Assembly (NCBI GenBank): GCA_023457495.1
Contig: JAEWLQ010000035.1
Span: 1 to 44,106, forward strand
Direction: 5' to 3'
Length of the DNA: 44,106 bases
Source of the DNA: Pseudomonadota bacterium
Lineage (GTDB): Bacteria; Pseudomonadota; Gammaproteobacteria; Steroidobacterales; Steroidobacteraceae
Shown: positions 31,895 through 39,956 of the stretch, one piece after another
Numbering within the stretch: position 1 is the first letter of the stretch
How the letters are laid out: every line of letters begins with the position of its first letter
The notes under the pieces: generated by a model
What the model was told of the DNA's origin: nothing
Database searches by the model: none
What the model saw: the letters and a program-made list of their open reading frames with translations, nothing else
Translations under genes and position numbers: made by a program

Positions 31895-32899
31895 TTGTCG
31901 CACACGTTCGACGTTCGGTTCGCGCCATCGGCCGGTCTCGCCGCGGTTCTCGCGCTGCCGGGCAACACACTGCGCTGGAAAGGCGCGGGTCGCATCAGCA
32001 TCCAGCCCGGTACCGTCACGCTCGCCGTGAAACGTGGCTTGTTCTCCTCAGGCCAAAGCCGCCAGATCGCCGCCGACCAATTGCGCGAGGTCTATCGCGA
32101 AGGCAACGTCGTACGCCTCGAATTTTCGGGCGCGGGCAACACGCGCGAAGTCGTGCCCCTGTGGACCGACGACCGCGAATCGGCCGCCGAAATCGTCCGG
32201 CTGCTGCCCACCCAGCGCACCGTCGAAGTCGAATCTCCGTCGCGAACGCCGAAATTCCGCCCGGACCCGCGTGCCTTCGGCGGGTTGCTCGCGTTCGCGG
32301 TGATGATCGCGGCGGCCGTCATCGGCCTGCGCAGATCGGAGGTCGTGCCGCCACCGCCGACCCCCGCGGCCACTCAGGTCGAAGCGGCGCCCGACAAGGC
32401 CACGTCCGCGCGAACCGAGCCGGAACTCGCGACGGTGGAAATCCCCGAGGCCGAACTGCCCATCCGCCTCGATGAGCCAGTGATTCCGATTCAGCCCGGC
32501 ACGCCGGCGTACAAATATGCGCAGGCGCAGATCGCGTTGTTCGAGAAGCAATCCGCGGCGTTGCTCGAGGAGTACCGCGTGTATCGCTCGATGCGAGAAG
32601 ACGACGCGCTGACCGTCGATGGCTACATCGCCAAGCTCGAGGGACCTCTCGAAGGCGGCTGGTGGCTCGTCACGTTCCGCATTCTCGAAGACCCACGATA
32701 CGACGCGCCCGAAATGGTCGGACTGCGCGCGACGCATCTCGCCGCGGCGCGCTCGTGGCGCGCCTTCATCGCGCTGTACGTCGAAGGCCTGCGCACCAAC
32801 AACGCGGCGCTCATCTCGCAGTCGTTCAATGCCCTGGGACGCGCCGAGTGGATGCAGTGGCGCGCGACGCAGTACGTCCGCGCGCCTAGCCCGCGATAG
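31895..32899 (+). CDS. single-pass membrane protein of unknown function with N-terminal PH-like domain, 334 aa
   Basis: Start codon is TTG with GGGAG about 9 nt upstream; no ATG is available in the early frame. Residues about 1-110 look like a small beta-rich PH/GRAM-like domain (LRWKGAGRISIQPGTVTLAVKRGLFSSGQ...RQIAADQLREVYREGNVVRLEF). One membrane helix follows (about 129-146, AFGGLLAFAVMIAAAVIGL), then a Pro/Ala/Glu linker and a C-terminal domain (about 200-334) of mixed structure. No known function. Its 3' end overlaps the convergent glutathione reductase gene by 14 bp. Confidence 0.6.
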   Translation: MSHTFDVRFAPSAGLAAVLALPGNTLRWKGAGRISIQPGTVTLAVKRGLFSSGQSRQIAADQLREVYREGNVVRLEFSGAGNTREVVPLWTDDRESAAEIVRLLPTQRTVEVESPSRTPKFRPDPRAFGGLLAFAVMIAAAVIGLRRSEVVPPPPTPAATQVEAAPDKATSARTEPELATVEIPEAELPIRLDEPVIPIQPGTPAYKYAQAQIALFEKQSAALLEEYRVYRSMREDDALTVDGYIAKLEGPLEGGWWLVTFRILEDPRYDAPEMVGLRATHLAAARSWRAFIALYVEGLRTNNAALISQSFNALGRAEWMQWRATQYVRAPSPR

Positions 32900-34265
32900 A
32901 CCCCGGCGCCGCGATCTTCTCGCGCATCAGCACCAGCTCTTCCGCGGCCGTCGGGTGCAACGCCACGGTGCTGTCCCACTGCGTCTTGGTGAGCCCGGCT
33001 TTCACCCCCACGGCCGCGAGCTGGATCATTTCCGGCGCATCCTCGCCCGCGACGTGCACGCCCAGCAGCTGATCGCTCGCCGCGTCGACCACGAGTTTCA
33101 TGAGCGTGCGCTCGTGGTTGGAAGTGACCATGTTGCGCATCGGGCGGAAATTGGTTCGATACACGTCGACCTTGCCGTGACTGCGGCGGGCGTCGTCTTC
33201 CGTGAGCCCGACGGAGCCGATCGGCGGACGGCTGAACACGGCGCTCGGCACGAAGCGGTGATCCACCGGCGTCGGCCGGTTGTTGTAGACCGTGTCCGCG
33301 AAGGCGTGGCCATCGCGGATCGCGACCGGTGTGAGATTCATGCGGTTGGTCACGTCGCCGACCGCGTAGATGGACTCCACGCAGCTCTGCGAATACTCGT
33401 TCACGATCACCGCGCCCGCGGCGTCGAGCTTGACGCCGGCGCGTTCGAGGCCGAGACCGACGGTATGCGGCAGGCGGCCGGTCGCGTGCATCACGACATC
33501 GGCGTCCACGATTTCGCCGCTCGACAACGTCGCGCGCACTCCGCCGTTAGATTTCTCCAACCGCGCGAGCGTGTTCTTCATCATGAGCTTGATGCCGCGC
33601 CGCTCGGATTCGATGTGCATGTGCGCGCGCAGGTCGGTATCGAAGCCGCGCAACATCTGGTCGCCGCGATGCAGGATCGTCACCTCGGCGCCGAGTCCGT
33701 GAAAGATGTTGGCGAACTCGAGCGCGATGTAGCCGCCGCCGACCATGAGCACGCGCTGCGGAAACTTCTCGAGCAGGAAGGCTTCGTTCGAGGTGATGCC
33801 GAGCTCCGCGCCCGGCAGATTCTCCGGCAGGCGGGGCGTGCCGCCGGTCGCGATGAGGATGCGATCCGCGCTGATGCGGCTGTTGGATTTCACCAGGCGC
33901 ACGGTGTGCGCATCGACGACCTCGGCGCGCTCCTCGAACGTGGTGACGCCCGCCCGGGCGAGGTTGGTGGTGTAGAGACCCGAGAGCCGGGCGACTTCGC
34001 GCTGCACGTTGTCGCGCAGGGTGGGCCAGTCGAAACGCGCGTTTTCGATCGTCCAGCCGTAGCCGGGCGCGTCGGCGATGAATTGCGAGAATTCCGCGCC
34101 GTAGACCAGGAATTTCTTGGGCACGCAGCCACGGATCACGCAGGTGCCGCCGATGCGGTATTCCTCGGCGACGGCCACTTTTGCGCCCGTAAGCGCCGCG
34201 ATGCGGGCCGCGCGCACGCCGCCCGAGCCCGCCCCGATCACGAAAAGGTCGTAGTCGTGTTTCAT
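32886..34265 (-). CDS. gor: glutathione reductase, 459 aa
   Basis: NADPH-dependent flavoprotein disulfide reductase. FAD-binding GAGSGGVRAARIAA (11-24), redox-active disulfide GGTCVIRGCVPKK with Cys42 and Cys47, NADPH site VGGGYIALEFANIFHGLG, FAD-binding YAVGDV, and the catalytic C-terminal HPTAAEE (His437). The VIRGCVPKK form marks glutathione reductase rather than dihydrolipoamide dehydrogenase (NVGCIPSK), so it is not the missing E3. TAGTAT lies 6 nt before the ATG, suggesting a leaderless mRNA. Divergent from acuI by 38 bp. Confidence 0.93.
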   Translation of the reverse strand: MKHDYDLFVIGAGSGGVRAARIAALTGAKVAVAEEYRIGGTCVIRGCVPKKFLVYGAEFSQFIADAPGYGWTIENARFDWPTLRDNVQREVARLSGLYTTNLARAGVTTFEERAEVVDAHTVRLVKSNSRISADRILIATGGTPRLPENLPGAELGITSNEAFLLEKFPQRVLMVGGGYIALEFANIFHGLGAEVTILHRGDQMLRGFDTDLRAHMHIESERRGIKLMMKNTLARLEKSNGGVRATLSSGEIVDADVVMHATGRLPHTVGLGLERAGVKLDAAGAVIVNEYSQSCVESIYAVGDVTNRMNLTPVAIRDGHAFADTVYNNRPTPVDHRFVPSAVFSRPPIGSVGLTEDDARRSHGKVDVYRTNFRPMRNMVTSNHERTLMKLVVDAASDQLLGVHVAGEDAPEMIQLAAVGVKAGLTKTQWDSTVALHPTAAEELVLMREKIAAPGSIAG

Positions 34266-34271
34266 GGCAGG

Positions 34272-34277
34272 ATACTA
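34272..34277 (-). promoter_or_regulatory. -10 box of gor, leaderless type
   Basis: TAGTAT on the minus strand, 6 nt before the gor ATG, in the 38-bp gap to the divergent acuI gene. No ribosome site precedes gor, while acuI has GAGGGA. Confidence 0.45.
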
Positions 34278-34303
34278 GCGTGAGTATCGCGAGGGACTCG
34301 ACT

Positions 34304-35302
34304 GTGAGTACTTTCAAGGCATTCCGCATTCACGAGGCGGCCGGAAAAATCGCCGCGCGGTTCGAGGACCTCGACCTCGATGCCCTCACGTCGGGCGAGG
34401 TCGTGATCGACGTCCAGTACTCCACGGTCAACTACAAAGATGCGCTCGCCGCGACGGGCGCGGGCCGGATACTGCGCCGCTACCCGCTGGTCGGCGGCAT
34501 CGACCTCGCCGGGGTAGTGAGGAGCTCGGACGTTTCCGACTTCCGGCCGGGCGATGCGGTGCTCGTCACGGGCAGCGGGCTTTCGGAAACCTTCGATGGC
34601 GGCTATTCCGAGGTGGCCCGGGTCAAGGCCGACAGCGTCATTCCCATGCCGCAAGGACTCGACGCATTTCACGCCATGGCGCTGGGCACCGCGGGCTTCA
34701 CCGCAGCGCTGGCGATCCATCGCATGGAACGCAATGGTCAGTCGCCCGACCGCGGTTCCATTGTCGTGACCGGCGCGACCGGCGGCGTCGGCAGCCTCGC
34801 GATCGACATGCTCGCGGGCCGGGGATACGAGGTGATCGCGGTCACGGGCAAGGCGGAATCCTCCGACTACCTGATCGCGCTCGGCGCGAGCCACGTCTGC
34901 CTGCGCAGCGAATTCGCGCTCGGCAGCCGGCCGCTCGAGCCCGCGCGATTCGCGGGCGCCATCGACAGCGTCGGCGGCGACATGCTCGCCGGACTCACGC
35001 GGCAGATGGATTTCTGGGGGAACATCGCAAGCGTGGGCCTCGCGGGCGGTGCGCAGCTCGAAACCACGGTGATGCCCTTCATCCTGCGCGGCGTGAACCT
35101 GCTCGGGATCAACTCTTCGGCGACCCGCCGCGAGGAGCGCCTCGAGGTGTGGCGCAGGATCGCGACCGACTGCGCGGCGCGGCACCTGTCGCGCATCGTG
35201 ACCCGCACGATCGCATTCGAGCAGCTGCCCGGCGTCTTTCAGTCTTACATCGACGGCACGAACACTGGCCGTACAGTCGTCAAGATCGGCGCGCGGTCGT
35301 AA
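34304..35302 (+). CDS. acuI: acryloyl-CoA reductase AcuI / YhdH-type quinone oxidoreductase, 332 aa
   Basis: Medium-chain dehydrogenase/reductase that reduces acryloyl-CoA to propionyl-CoA with NADPH. The YSTVNYKDALAATGAG segment and the nucleotide loop VVTGATGGVGSLAIDMLAGRGYEVIAVTGK are typical; no zinc ligands. I chose GTG at 34304 because GAGGGA lies 7 nt upstream; an in-frame GTG at 34280 would add eight residues and leave only 14 bp to gor. Its product is the substrate of the methylcitrate cycle encoded just downstream (prpB 9 bp later), which supports the AcuI reading. Other YhdH roles remain possible. Confidence 0.85.
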   Translation: MSTFKAFRIHEAAGKIAARFEDLDLDALTSGEVVIDVQYSTVNYKDALAATGAGRILRRYPLVGGIDLAGVVRSSDVSDFRPGDAVLVTGSGLSETFDGGYSEVARVKADSVIPMPQGLDAFHAMALGTAGFTAALAIHRMERNGQSPDRGSIVVTGATGGVGSLAIDMLAGRGYEVIAVTGKAESSDYLIALGASHVCLRSEFALGSRPLEPARFAGAIDSVGGDMLAGLTRQMDFWGNIASVGLAGGAQLETTVMPFILRGVNLLGINSSATRREERLEVWRRIATDCAARHLSRIVTRTIAFEQLPGVFQSYIDGTNTGRTVVKIGARS

Positions 35303-35311
35303 ACTCCCCAC

Positions 35312-36211
35312 ATGACGCAGCCTTCCCCTGACTCCGCGGGTGCGAAATTCCGCGCGGCGCTCGCCGCGGAGAAACCGCTGCAGGTCGTCGGCGCCATCAA
35401 CGCGTACGCGGCCCGGATGGCCGAGGCCACCGGATTCCGCGCGCTCTATCTATCCGGTGGCGGCGTCGCGGCGAACTCGCTGGGGCTGCCGGACCTCGGC
35501 ATCAGCACGATGGACGACGTGCTCATCGACATCCGGCGCATCACCGAGGCGAGCGGCCTGCCGCTGCTGGTCGATGCGGACACGGGCTGGGGCGGCGCGT
35601 TCAACATCGCGCGCACCGTGCGTTCGTTCATCAAGGCCGGCGCGGCCGGCCTGCACATCGAAGACCAGGTGCAGGCGAAGCGCTGCGGCCATCGCCCCGG
35701 CAAGGAAGTCGTGCCGCTCGAGGAGATGGTGGACCGCGTGAAGGCGGCGGTCGATGCACGCACCGACGGCAGCTTCGTCATCATGGCGCGCAGCGACGCG
35801 CTCGCGAGCGAAGGCGTCGACCGCATGATCGAGCGGCTGAGCGCCTGCGTGCACGCGGGCGCCGACGCGGTGTTCCCCGAGGCCATCACGGATCTCGCGA
35901 TGTATCGCAAGGTGCGTGACGCCGTGAAGGTGCCGGTGCTCGCCAACATCACCGAGTTCGGCAAAACGCCGCTGTACACGCGCGAGGAGCTCGGCGCCGC
36001 GGGCGTCGACATCGTGTTGCACTGCTGCTCGGCGTATCGCGCGATGAACCTCGCGGCGCTCAAGGTATACCAGGCGATCCGCCGCGACGGCACGCAAAAG
36101 AATGTGGTCGCGGACATGCAGACGCGCGACGACCTCTACAAATATCTCGACTATCACGCCTACGAGCGCAAGCTCGACGAATTGTTCGCCGCCGGGAAAA
36201 AGCCGCAGTAG
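35312..36211 (+). CDS. prpB: 2-methylisocitrate lyase, 299 aa
   Basis: Cleaves 2-methylisocitrate to pyruvate and succinate in the methylcitrate cycle. It belongs to the isocitrate lyase/PEP mutase superfamily: ALYLSGGGVAANSLGLPDLG (44-63), the Mg-binding DADTGWGG (88-95), and the catalytic KRCGH (123-127) with Cys125. TEFGKTPLYTREELGAAGVDIVLHCCSAYRAMN is the PrpB signature. TAAACT overlaps the acuI stop, 6 nt before this ATG, and could be a leaderless promoter. prpC follows after 15 bp. Confidence 0.95.
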   Translation: MTQPSPDSAGAKFRAALAAEKPLQVVGAINAYAARMAEATGFRALYLSGGGVAANSLGLPDLGISTMDDVLIDIRRITEASGLPLLVDADTGWGGAFNIARTVRSFIKAGAAGLHIEDQVQAKRCGHRPGKEVVPLEEMVDRVKAAVDARTDGSFVIMARSDALASEGVDRMIERLSACVHAGADAVFPEAITDLAMYRKVRDAVKVPVLANITEFGKTPLYTREELGAAGVDIVLHCCSAYRAMNLAALKVYQAIRRDGTQKNVVADMQTRDDLYKYLDYHAYERKLDELFAAGKKPQ

Positions 36212-36226
36212 CAAGGAGCTCATGCC

Positions 36227-37372
36227 ATGAACGCCACGCCGAAGCCGAAGAAATCCGTCGCGCTGTCCGGCGTCGCGGCCGGCAACACGGCGCTGTGCAG
36301 CGTCGGCCGCAGCGGCAACGATCTGCACTACCGCGGCTACGACATCCTCGAGGTCGCCGAGAGCTGCGAGTTCGAGGAGATTGCCTATCTACTGATCCAC
36401 GGCAAGCTACCCACCCAGGCCGAGCTCACGGCCTACAAGACGAAACTCAAGAACCTGCGCGGCATCCCGGCCCCGGTGCGCGCCATCCTCGAGCAGCTGC
36501 CCCCGGGTGCGCATCCGATGGACGTCCTGCGCACCGGCGCATCGGCGCTGGGTTGCGTGCTGCCCGAGCCGAACGATCACAACGAGGCCGGCGCACGCGA
36601 GATCGCGGACCACCTGCTCGCGAGTTTTCCTTCGATGCTCTGCTACTGGTATCACTACTCGCACAGCAGCCGCCGCATCCACGTCGAAACCGACGATGAT
36701 TCGGTGGGCGGACATTTCCTGCACCTGCTGCACCGCCGGCCGCCGCCCGAGAACTGGGTGCGCGCGATGCACACCTCGCTGATCCTCTACGCGGAGCATG
36801 AATTCAACTCGTCTACCTTCACCGCGCGGGTGATCGCGGGCACGGGCTCGGACATCTACTCCTGCATCACCGGCGCCATCGGCGCGCTGCGCGGGCCGAA
36901 ACACGGCGGCGCGAACGAGGTCGCGCTCGAGATCCAGGAGCGTTACTCGACGCCCGACGAAGCCGAGGCCGATATCCGCAAGCGCGTAGCGAACAAGGAA
37001 ATCATCATCGGCTTCGGGCATCCGGTGTACACGGTGTCCGATCCGCGCAACGAGATCATCAAGCGCGTGGCCGGGCAGTTAGGTCGCGAAGCCGGTGATC
37101 TCAAGCTGTATTCGATCGCCGAACGCATCGAGACGCTGATGATGCAGCTCAAGCAGATGTTCCCGAACCTCGACTGGTTCAGCGCGGTGAGTTACCACCT
37201 GATGGGTGTGCCCACCGCGATGTTCACGCCGCTGTTCGTCATGTCGCGCGTGACCGGCTGGAGCGCGCACGTCATCGAGCAGCGCGCCGACGGCAAGATC
37301 ATCCGCCCGGCCGCCAATTATGTCGGGCCGGACAATCGCCCGTTCGTACCCATCGGGCAGCGGACTGGGTAA
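36227..37372 (+). CDS. prpC: 2-methylcitrate synthase, 381 aa
   Basis: Condenses propionyl-CoA with oxaloacetate. Citrate synthase fold of the short PrpC type: LSGVAAGNTALCSVGRSGNDLHYRGYDI at the start, HEFNSSTFTARVIAGTGSDIYSCITGAIGALRGPKHGGAN with two catalytic histidines, and GFGHPVYTVSDPRN. A good AAGGAG site precedes the ATG. The mRNA then runs into a guanidine-II riboswitch 13 nt after the stop. Confidence 0.95.
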   Translation: MNATPKPKKSVALSGVAAGNTALCSVGRSGNDLHYRGYDILEVAESCEFEEIAYLLIHGKLPTQAELTAYKTKLKNLRGIPAPVRAILEQLPPGAHPMDVLRTGASALGCVLPEPNDHNEAGAREIADHLLASFPSMLCYWYHYSHSSRRIHVETDDDSVGGHFLHLLHRRPPPENWVRAMHTSLILYAEHEFNSSTFTARVIAGTGSDIYSCITGAIGALRGPKHGGANEVALEIQERYSTPDEAEADIRKRVANKEIIIGFGHPVYTVSDPRNEIIKRVAGQLGREAGDLKLYSIAERIETLMMQLKQMFPNLDWFSAVSYHLMGVPTAMFTPLFVMSRVTGWSAHVIEQRADGKIIRPAANYVGPDNRPFVPIGQRTG

Positions 37373-37385
37373 GATGCGCGCCGTT

Positions 37386-37429
37386 CGCGGGGACGACCCC
37401 GCGAGCGTCACCAGCCCGGGGACGACCCC
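37386..37429 (+). promoter_or_regulatory. guanidine-II (mini-ykkC) riboswitch
   Basis: Two tandem hairpins with identical ACGA loops: CGCGGGG-ACGA-CCCCGCG (37386-37403) and GGGG-ACGA-CCCC (37418-37429), joined by 14 nt. Paired ACGR-loop hairpins define the guanidine-II class, which turns on genes when guanidinium binds and lets the loops kiss. The ribosome site GGAGGT (37440-37445) follows 10 nt after the second hairpin and the ATG of a Gdx-type exporter 5 nt later, so the arrangement is textbook. It begins only 13 nt after the prpC stop. Confidence 0.92.
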
Positions 37430-37449
37430 ATTCCTCATTGGAGGTTGTC

Positions 37450-37770
37450 ATGAACTGGTTGCTGTTGGTCATCGCCGGGTTGCTCGAAGTCGGTTGGGCG
37501 GTGGGTCTCAAGTACACCGTGGGTTTCACGCGTCCATGGCCGACCGTCGCAACGGTTGGCGCCATGATCGCGAGTCTCCTGCTGCTTGGCATTGCGATGA
37601 AGACGCTGCCGGTCGGCACGGCCTACGCCGTGTGGGTCGGAGTCGGCGCGGTGGGTACGGCACTGCTCGGCATGTACCTGTTCGGCGAGAGCGCGAACCC
37701 GGGAAAGCTGTTGAGCCTCGGGCTGATCGTGGCGGGCATCGTCGGGCTCGGACTGACGGGCGAACACTGA
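37450..37770 (+). CDS. gdx: guanidinium exporter of the SMR family (Gdx/SugE), 106 aa
   Basis: Four-helix small multidrug resistance protein that exports guanidinium in exchange for protons. The essential Glu is in WLLLVIAGLLEVGWAVGLKYT (Glu13), and the GWAVGLKYT pattern marks the Gdx/SugE branch rather than the EmrE-type QAC exporters. KTLPVGTAYAVWVGVGAVGTALLGMYLFGES is the conserved second half. Strong GGAGGT site. The riboswitch directly upstream confirms the ligand. It sits between prpC and prpD. Confidence 0.94.
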   Translation: MNWLLLVIAGLLEVGWAVGLKYTVGFTRPWPTVATVGAMIASLLLLGIAMKTLPVGTAYAVWVGVGAVGTALLGMYLFGESANPGKLLSLGLIVAGIVGLGLTGEH

Positions 37771-37788
37771 GCACGGAGTCGAGTCGGC

Positions 37789-39237
37789 ATGGCATCACAC
37801 GATTACAAGTCCGCGCAGCGCCCGCAGCCAGACGAGTTGCTGGTGGCCATCGCCGACTACACGAAGAACTTCAAGGTAGATAGTCCGCAGGCTTACGAGA
37901 CCGCGCAGTACTGTCTCATGGACACGCTGGCCTGCGGTTTTCAGGCGCTGAAATATCCCGCCTGCACGAAGCTGCTGGGGCCGGTGGTGCCGGGCGCGAC
38001 CATGCCGGGCGGCTCGCGCGTGCCGGGCACGAGCTACGAGCTGGATCCCGTGATGGGTGCGTTCAGCATCGGCGCGATGGTGCGCTGGCTCGATTTCAAC
38101 GACACCTGGCTCGCGGCCGAGTGGGGCCACCCGTCCGACAATCTCGGCGCGATCCTCTCCGTCGCCGACTATCTATCGCGGCGCGCGATCCTGCTGGCCG
38201 AGAAACCGCTGACGATACGCGACGTGCTGACGGCGATGATCAAGGCGCACGAGATCCAGGGCGTGCTCGCGCTCGAGAACTCCTTCAACCGCGTCGGGCT
38301 CGACCACGTGCTGCTGGTGCGCGTCGCTTCGACGGCGGTGGCCACGCAGATGCTCGGCGGCTCGCTCGAGCAGATCGTGAACGCGTTGTCGAACGCATGG
38401 ATCGACGGCGGCGCGCTGCGCACCTATCGCCACGCCCCGAACACGGGTTCGCGCAAGAGCTGGGCCGCCGGTGATGCGACCAGCCGCGCGGTTCGTCACG
38501 CGTTGTTCGCAATCAAGGATGAGATGGGATATCCCTCGGCGCTCAGCGCGAAGACCTGGGGCTTCCAGGACGTGTTGTTCAAGGGCAAGCCAGTGACGCT
38601 GGCGCAGCCCTTCGGCAGCTACGTGATGGAGAACGTGTTGTTCAAGATCAGCTACCCCGCAGAATTCCACGCGCAGACCGCCGTGGAGTGCGCGATGGCG
38701 CTGCATCCGCGCGTGAAAGACCGGCTCGCGTTCATCGAGAAGATCGTCATCGAGACGCAGGAACCGGGCGTGCGCATCATCGACAAGACCGGCCCGCTCG
38801 CGAACCCCGCGGACCGCGATCACTGCATCCAGTACATGGTCGCGGTGCCACTGATCTTCGGCCGCCTCACCGCCGCGGACTACGAGGATGCGGTCGCGAG
38901 TGATCCGCGCATCGACGTGTTGCGCGCGAAGATGACGGTGCGCGAGAACTCGACCTTCACGAAGGAATACTACGAGCGCGACAAGCGCCACATCGGCAAC
39001 TCGATCACCATCCACTTCAGCGACGGCGCTCCCGCGCTCGAGATGCGCGTCGATTTCCCGGTGGGTCATCGCAAGCGGCGCGCCGAGGGCATGCCGCTGC
39101 TCGTCGAGAAGTTCAACGCCTCCGTCGCGGCTCACTACCCGGAGCGGCAGGCCGAGGCGATCAAGGCGATGTTCGCGCGCAAGGATTTCGCCGCCATGAC
39201 CGTGAATGAATTCATGGCCCAGCTCGTCGCGAACTGA
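37789..39237 (+). CDS. prpD: 2-methylcitrate dehydratase, MmgE/PrpD family, 482 aa
   Basis: Dehydrates 2-methylcitrate to 2-methyl-cis-aconitate; the length matches PrpD of Escherichia coli. Conserved parts include YCLMDTLACGFQAL, RWLDFNDTWLAAEWGHPSDNLGAIL (about 100-125), NTGSRKSWAAGDATSRAVRHAL and SYPAEFHAQTAVECAM. It completes the cycle with prpB and prpC, from which it is separated by the guanidine-exporter gene (18 bp gap). The stop overlaps the rsmG start (TGATG), so rsmG may depend on prp transcription. Confidence 0.93.
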   Translation: MASHDYKSAQRPQPDELLVAIADYTKNFKVDSPQAYETAQYCLMDTLACGFQALKYPACTKLLGPVVPGATMPGGSRVPGTSYELDPVMGAFSIGAMVRWLDFNDTWLAAEWGHPSDNLGAILSVADYLSRRAILLAEKPLTIRDVLTAMIKAHEIQGVLALENSFNRVGLDHVLLVRVASTAVATQMLGGSLEQIVNALSNAWIDGGALRTYRHAPNTGSRKSWAAGDATSRAVRHALFAIKDEMGYPSALSAKTWGFQDVLFKGKPVTLAQPFGSYVMENVLFKISYPAEFHAQTAVECAMALHPRVKDRLAFIEKIVIETQEPGVRIIDKTGPLANPADRDHCIQYMVAVPLIFGRLTAADYEDAVASDPRIDVLRAKMTVRENSTFTKEYYERDKRHIGNSITIHFSDGAPALEMRVDFPVGHRKRRAEGMPLLVEKFNASVAAHYPERQAEAIKAMFARKDFAAMTVNEFMAQLVAN

Positions 39238-39926
39238 TGAGCGCGACGACTCCCGTTTCCGGTTCGACGATGGACGCCGCCACCTGGAAGGCGCGTCTCG
39301 ACGCGGGCGCGCACGAGATGGGCGTCGAGCTCGATGAATCGCAGGTCGAGATCCTGTGGCGTTACGCCGAGAAGCTGCGCGAGCGCAACGAACACGTGAA
39401 TCTCACGTCGATCGTCGCGCCCGAGGGCGTTCTCACGCTGCACATGCTCGACAGCCTGAGCCTCGTGCCGCATCTCGGCGAGGCGCGTCGCATCATCGAT
39501 GTCGGCACGGGCGGCGGATTTCCGGGCATTCCGCTCGCGGTTGCCTGCCCGGACCGGGATTTCACGCTGATCGACGGCACGCAGAAGAAGATCCGTTTCG
39601 TCGCCGAGAGCATCGAGTCGCTCGACATCCGCAATGCGCGCGCGATCGCGGCGCGCGCCGAGAACTTCAGCGGCGAGAAGAACTTCGATGCGGTGGTCGT
39701 CCGCGCGGTCGGGGCGCTGGCCGATGTTCTACATAACGCCGGGCAACTCGTCGGCGACGGCGGGCGTCTGCTCGCGATGAAGGGGAAACTGCCCGAGGAC
39801 GAAATCCGCGCGCTGCCGCGCGGCTGGAGCGCCGAGGTCACGCCCCTGCGCGTGCCGGGACTCGATGCCGAACGACACCTTGTCGCACTTCAACGTCAGA
39901 AATCCGGCGGCAAAAACGCCCGCTAG
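39237..39926 (+). CDS. rsmG: 16S rRNA (guanine(527)-N7)-methyltransferase, 229 aa
   Basis: Methylates G527 of 16S rRNA with S-adenosylmethionine. The N-terminal LRERNEHVNLTSI, the SAM loop IIDVGTGGGFPGIPLAVACPD and FTLIDGTQKKIRFV are characteristic. The start overlaps the prpD stop by one base; a second ATG at 39270 would give 218 aa, nearer the usual length. rsmG normally follows mnmG; here prpD lies upstream instead. parA follows after 30 bp. Confidence 0.92.
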   Translation: MSATTPVSGSTMDAATWKARLDAGAHEMGVELDESQVEILWRYAEKLRERNEHVNLTSIVAPEGVLTLHMLDSLSLVPHLGEARRIIDVGTGGGFPGIPLAVACPDRDFTLIDGTQKKIRFVAESIESLDIRNARAIAARAENFSGEKNFDAVVVRAVGALADVLHNAGQLVGDGGRLLAMKGKLPEDEIRALPRGWSAEVTPLRVPGLDAERHLVALQRQKSGGKNAR

Positions 39927-39944
39927 CCCGGCGGCGCTGCGGGT

Positions 39945-39950
39945 TAAGAT
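39945..39950 (+). promoter_or_regulatory. -10 box of parA, leaderless type
   Basis: TAAGAT, 6 nt before the parA ATG, with no ribosome site between them. Confidence 0.45.
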
Positions 39951-39956
39951 CGGCCC

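Noticed and set aside
32886..34265. Possible E3 (dihydrolipoamide dehydrogenase) for the bkd complex
   Set aside because: The redox loop is VIRGCVPKK, the glutathione reductase form, not NVGCIPSK.
37386..37429. Two GC-rich hairpins as a prpC terminator
   Set aside because: Both loops are ACGA and the next gene is a Gdx exporter, which fits a guanidine-II riboswitch; no T-run follows.
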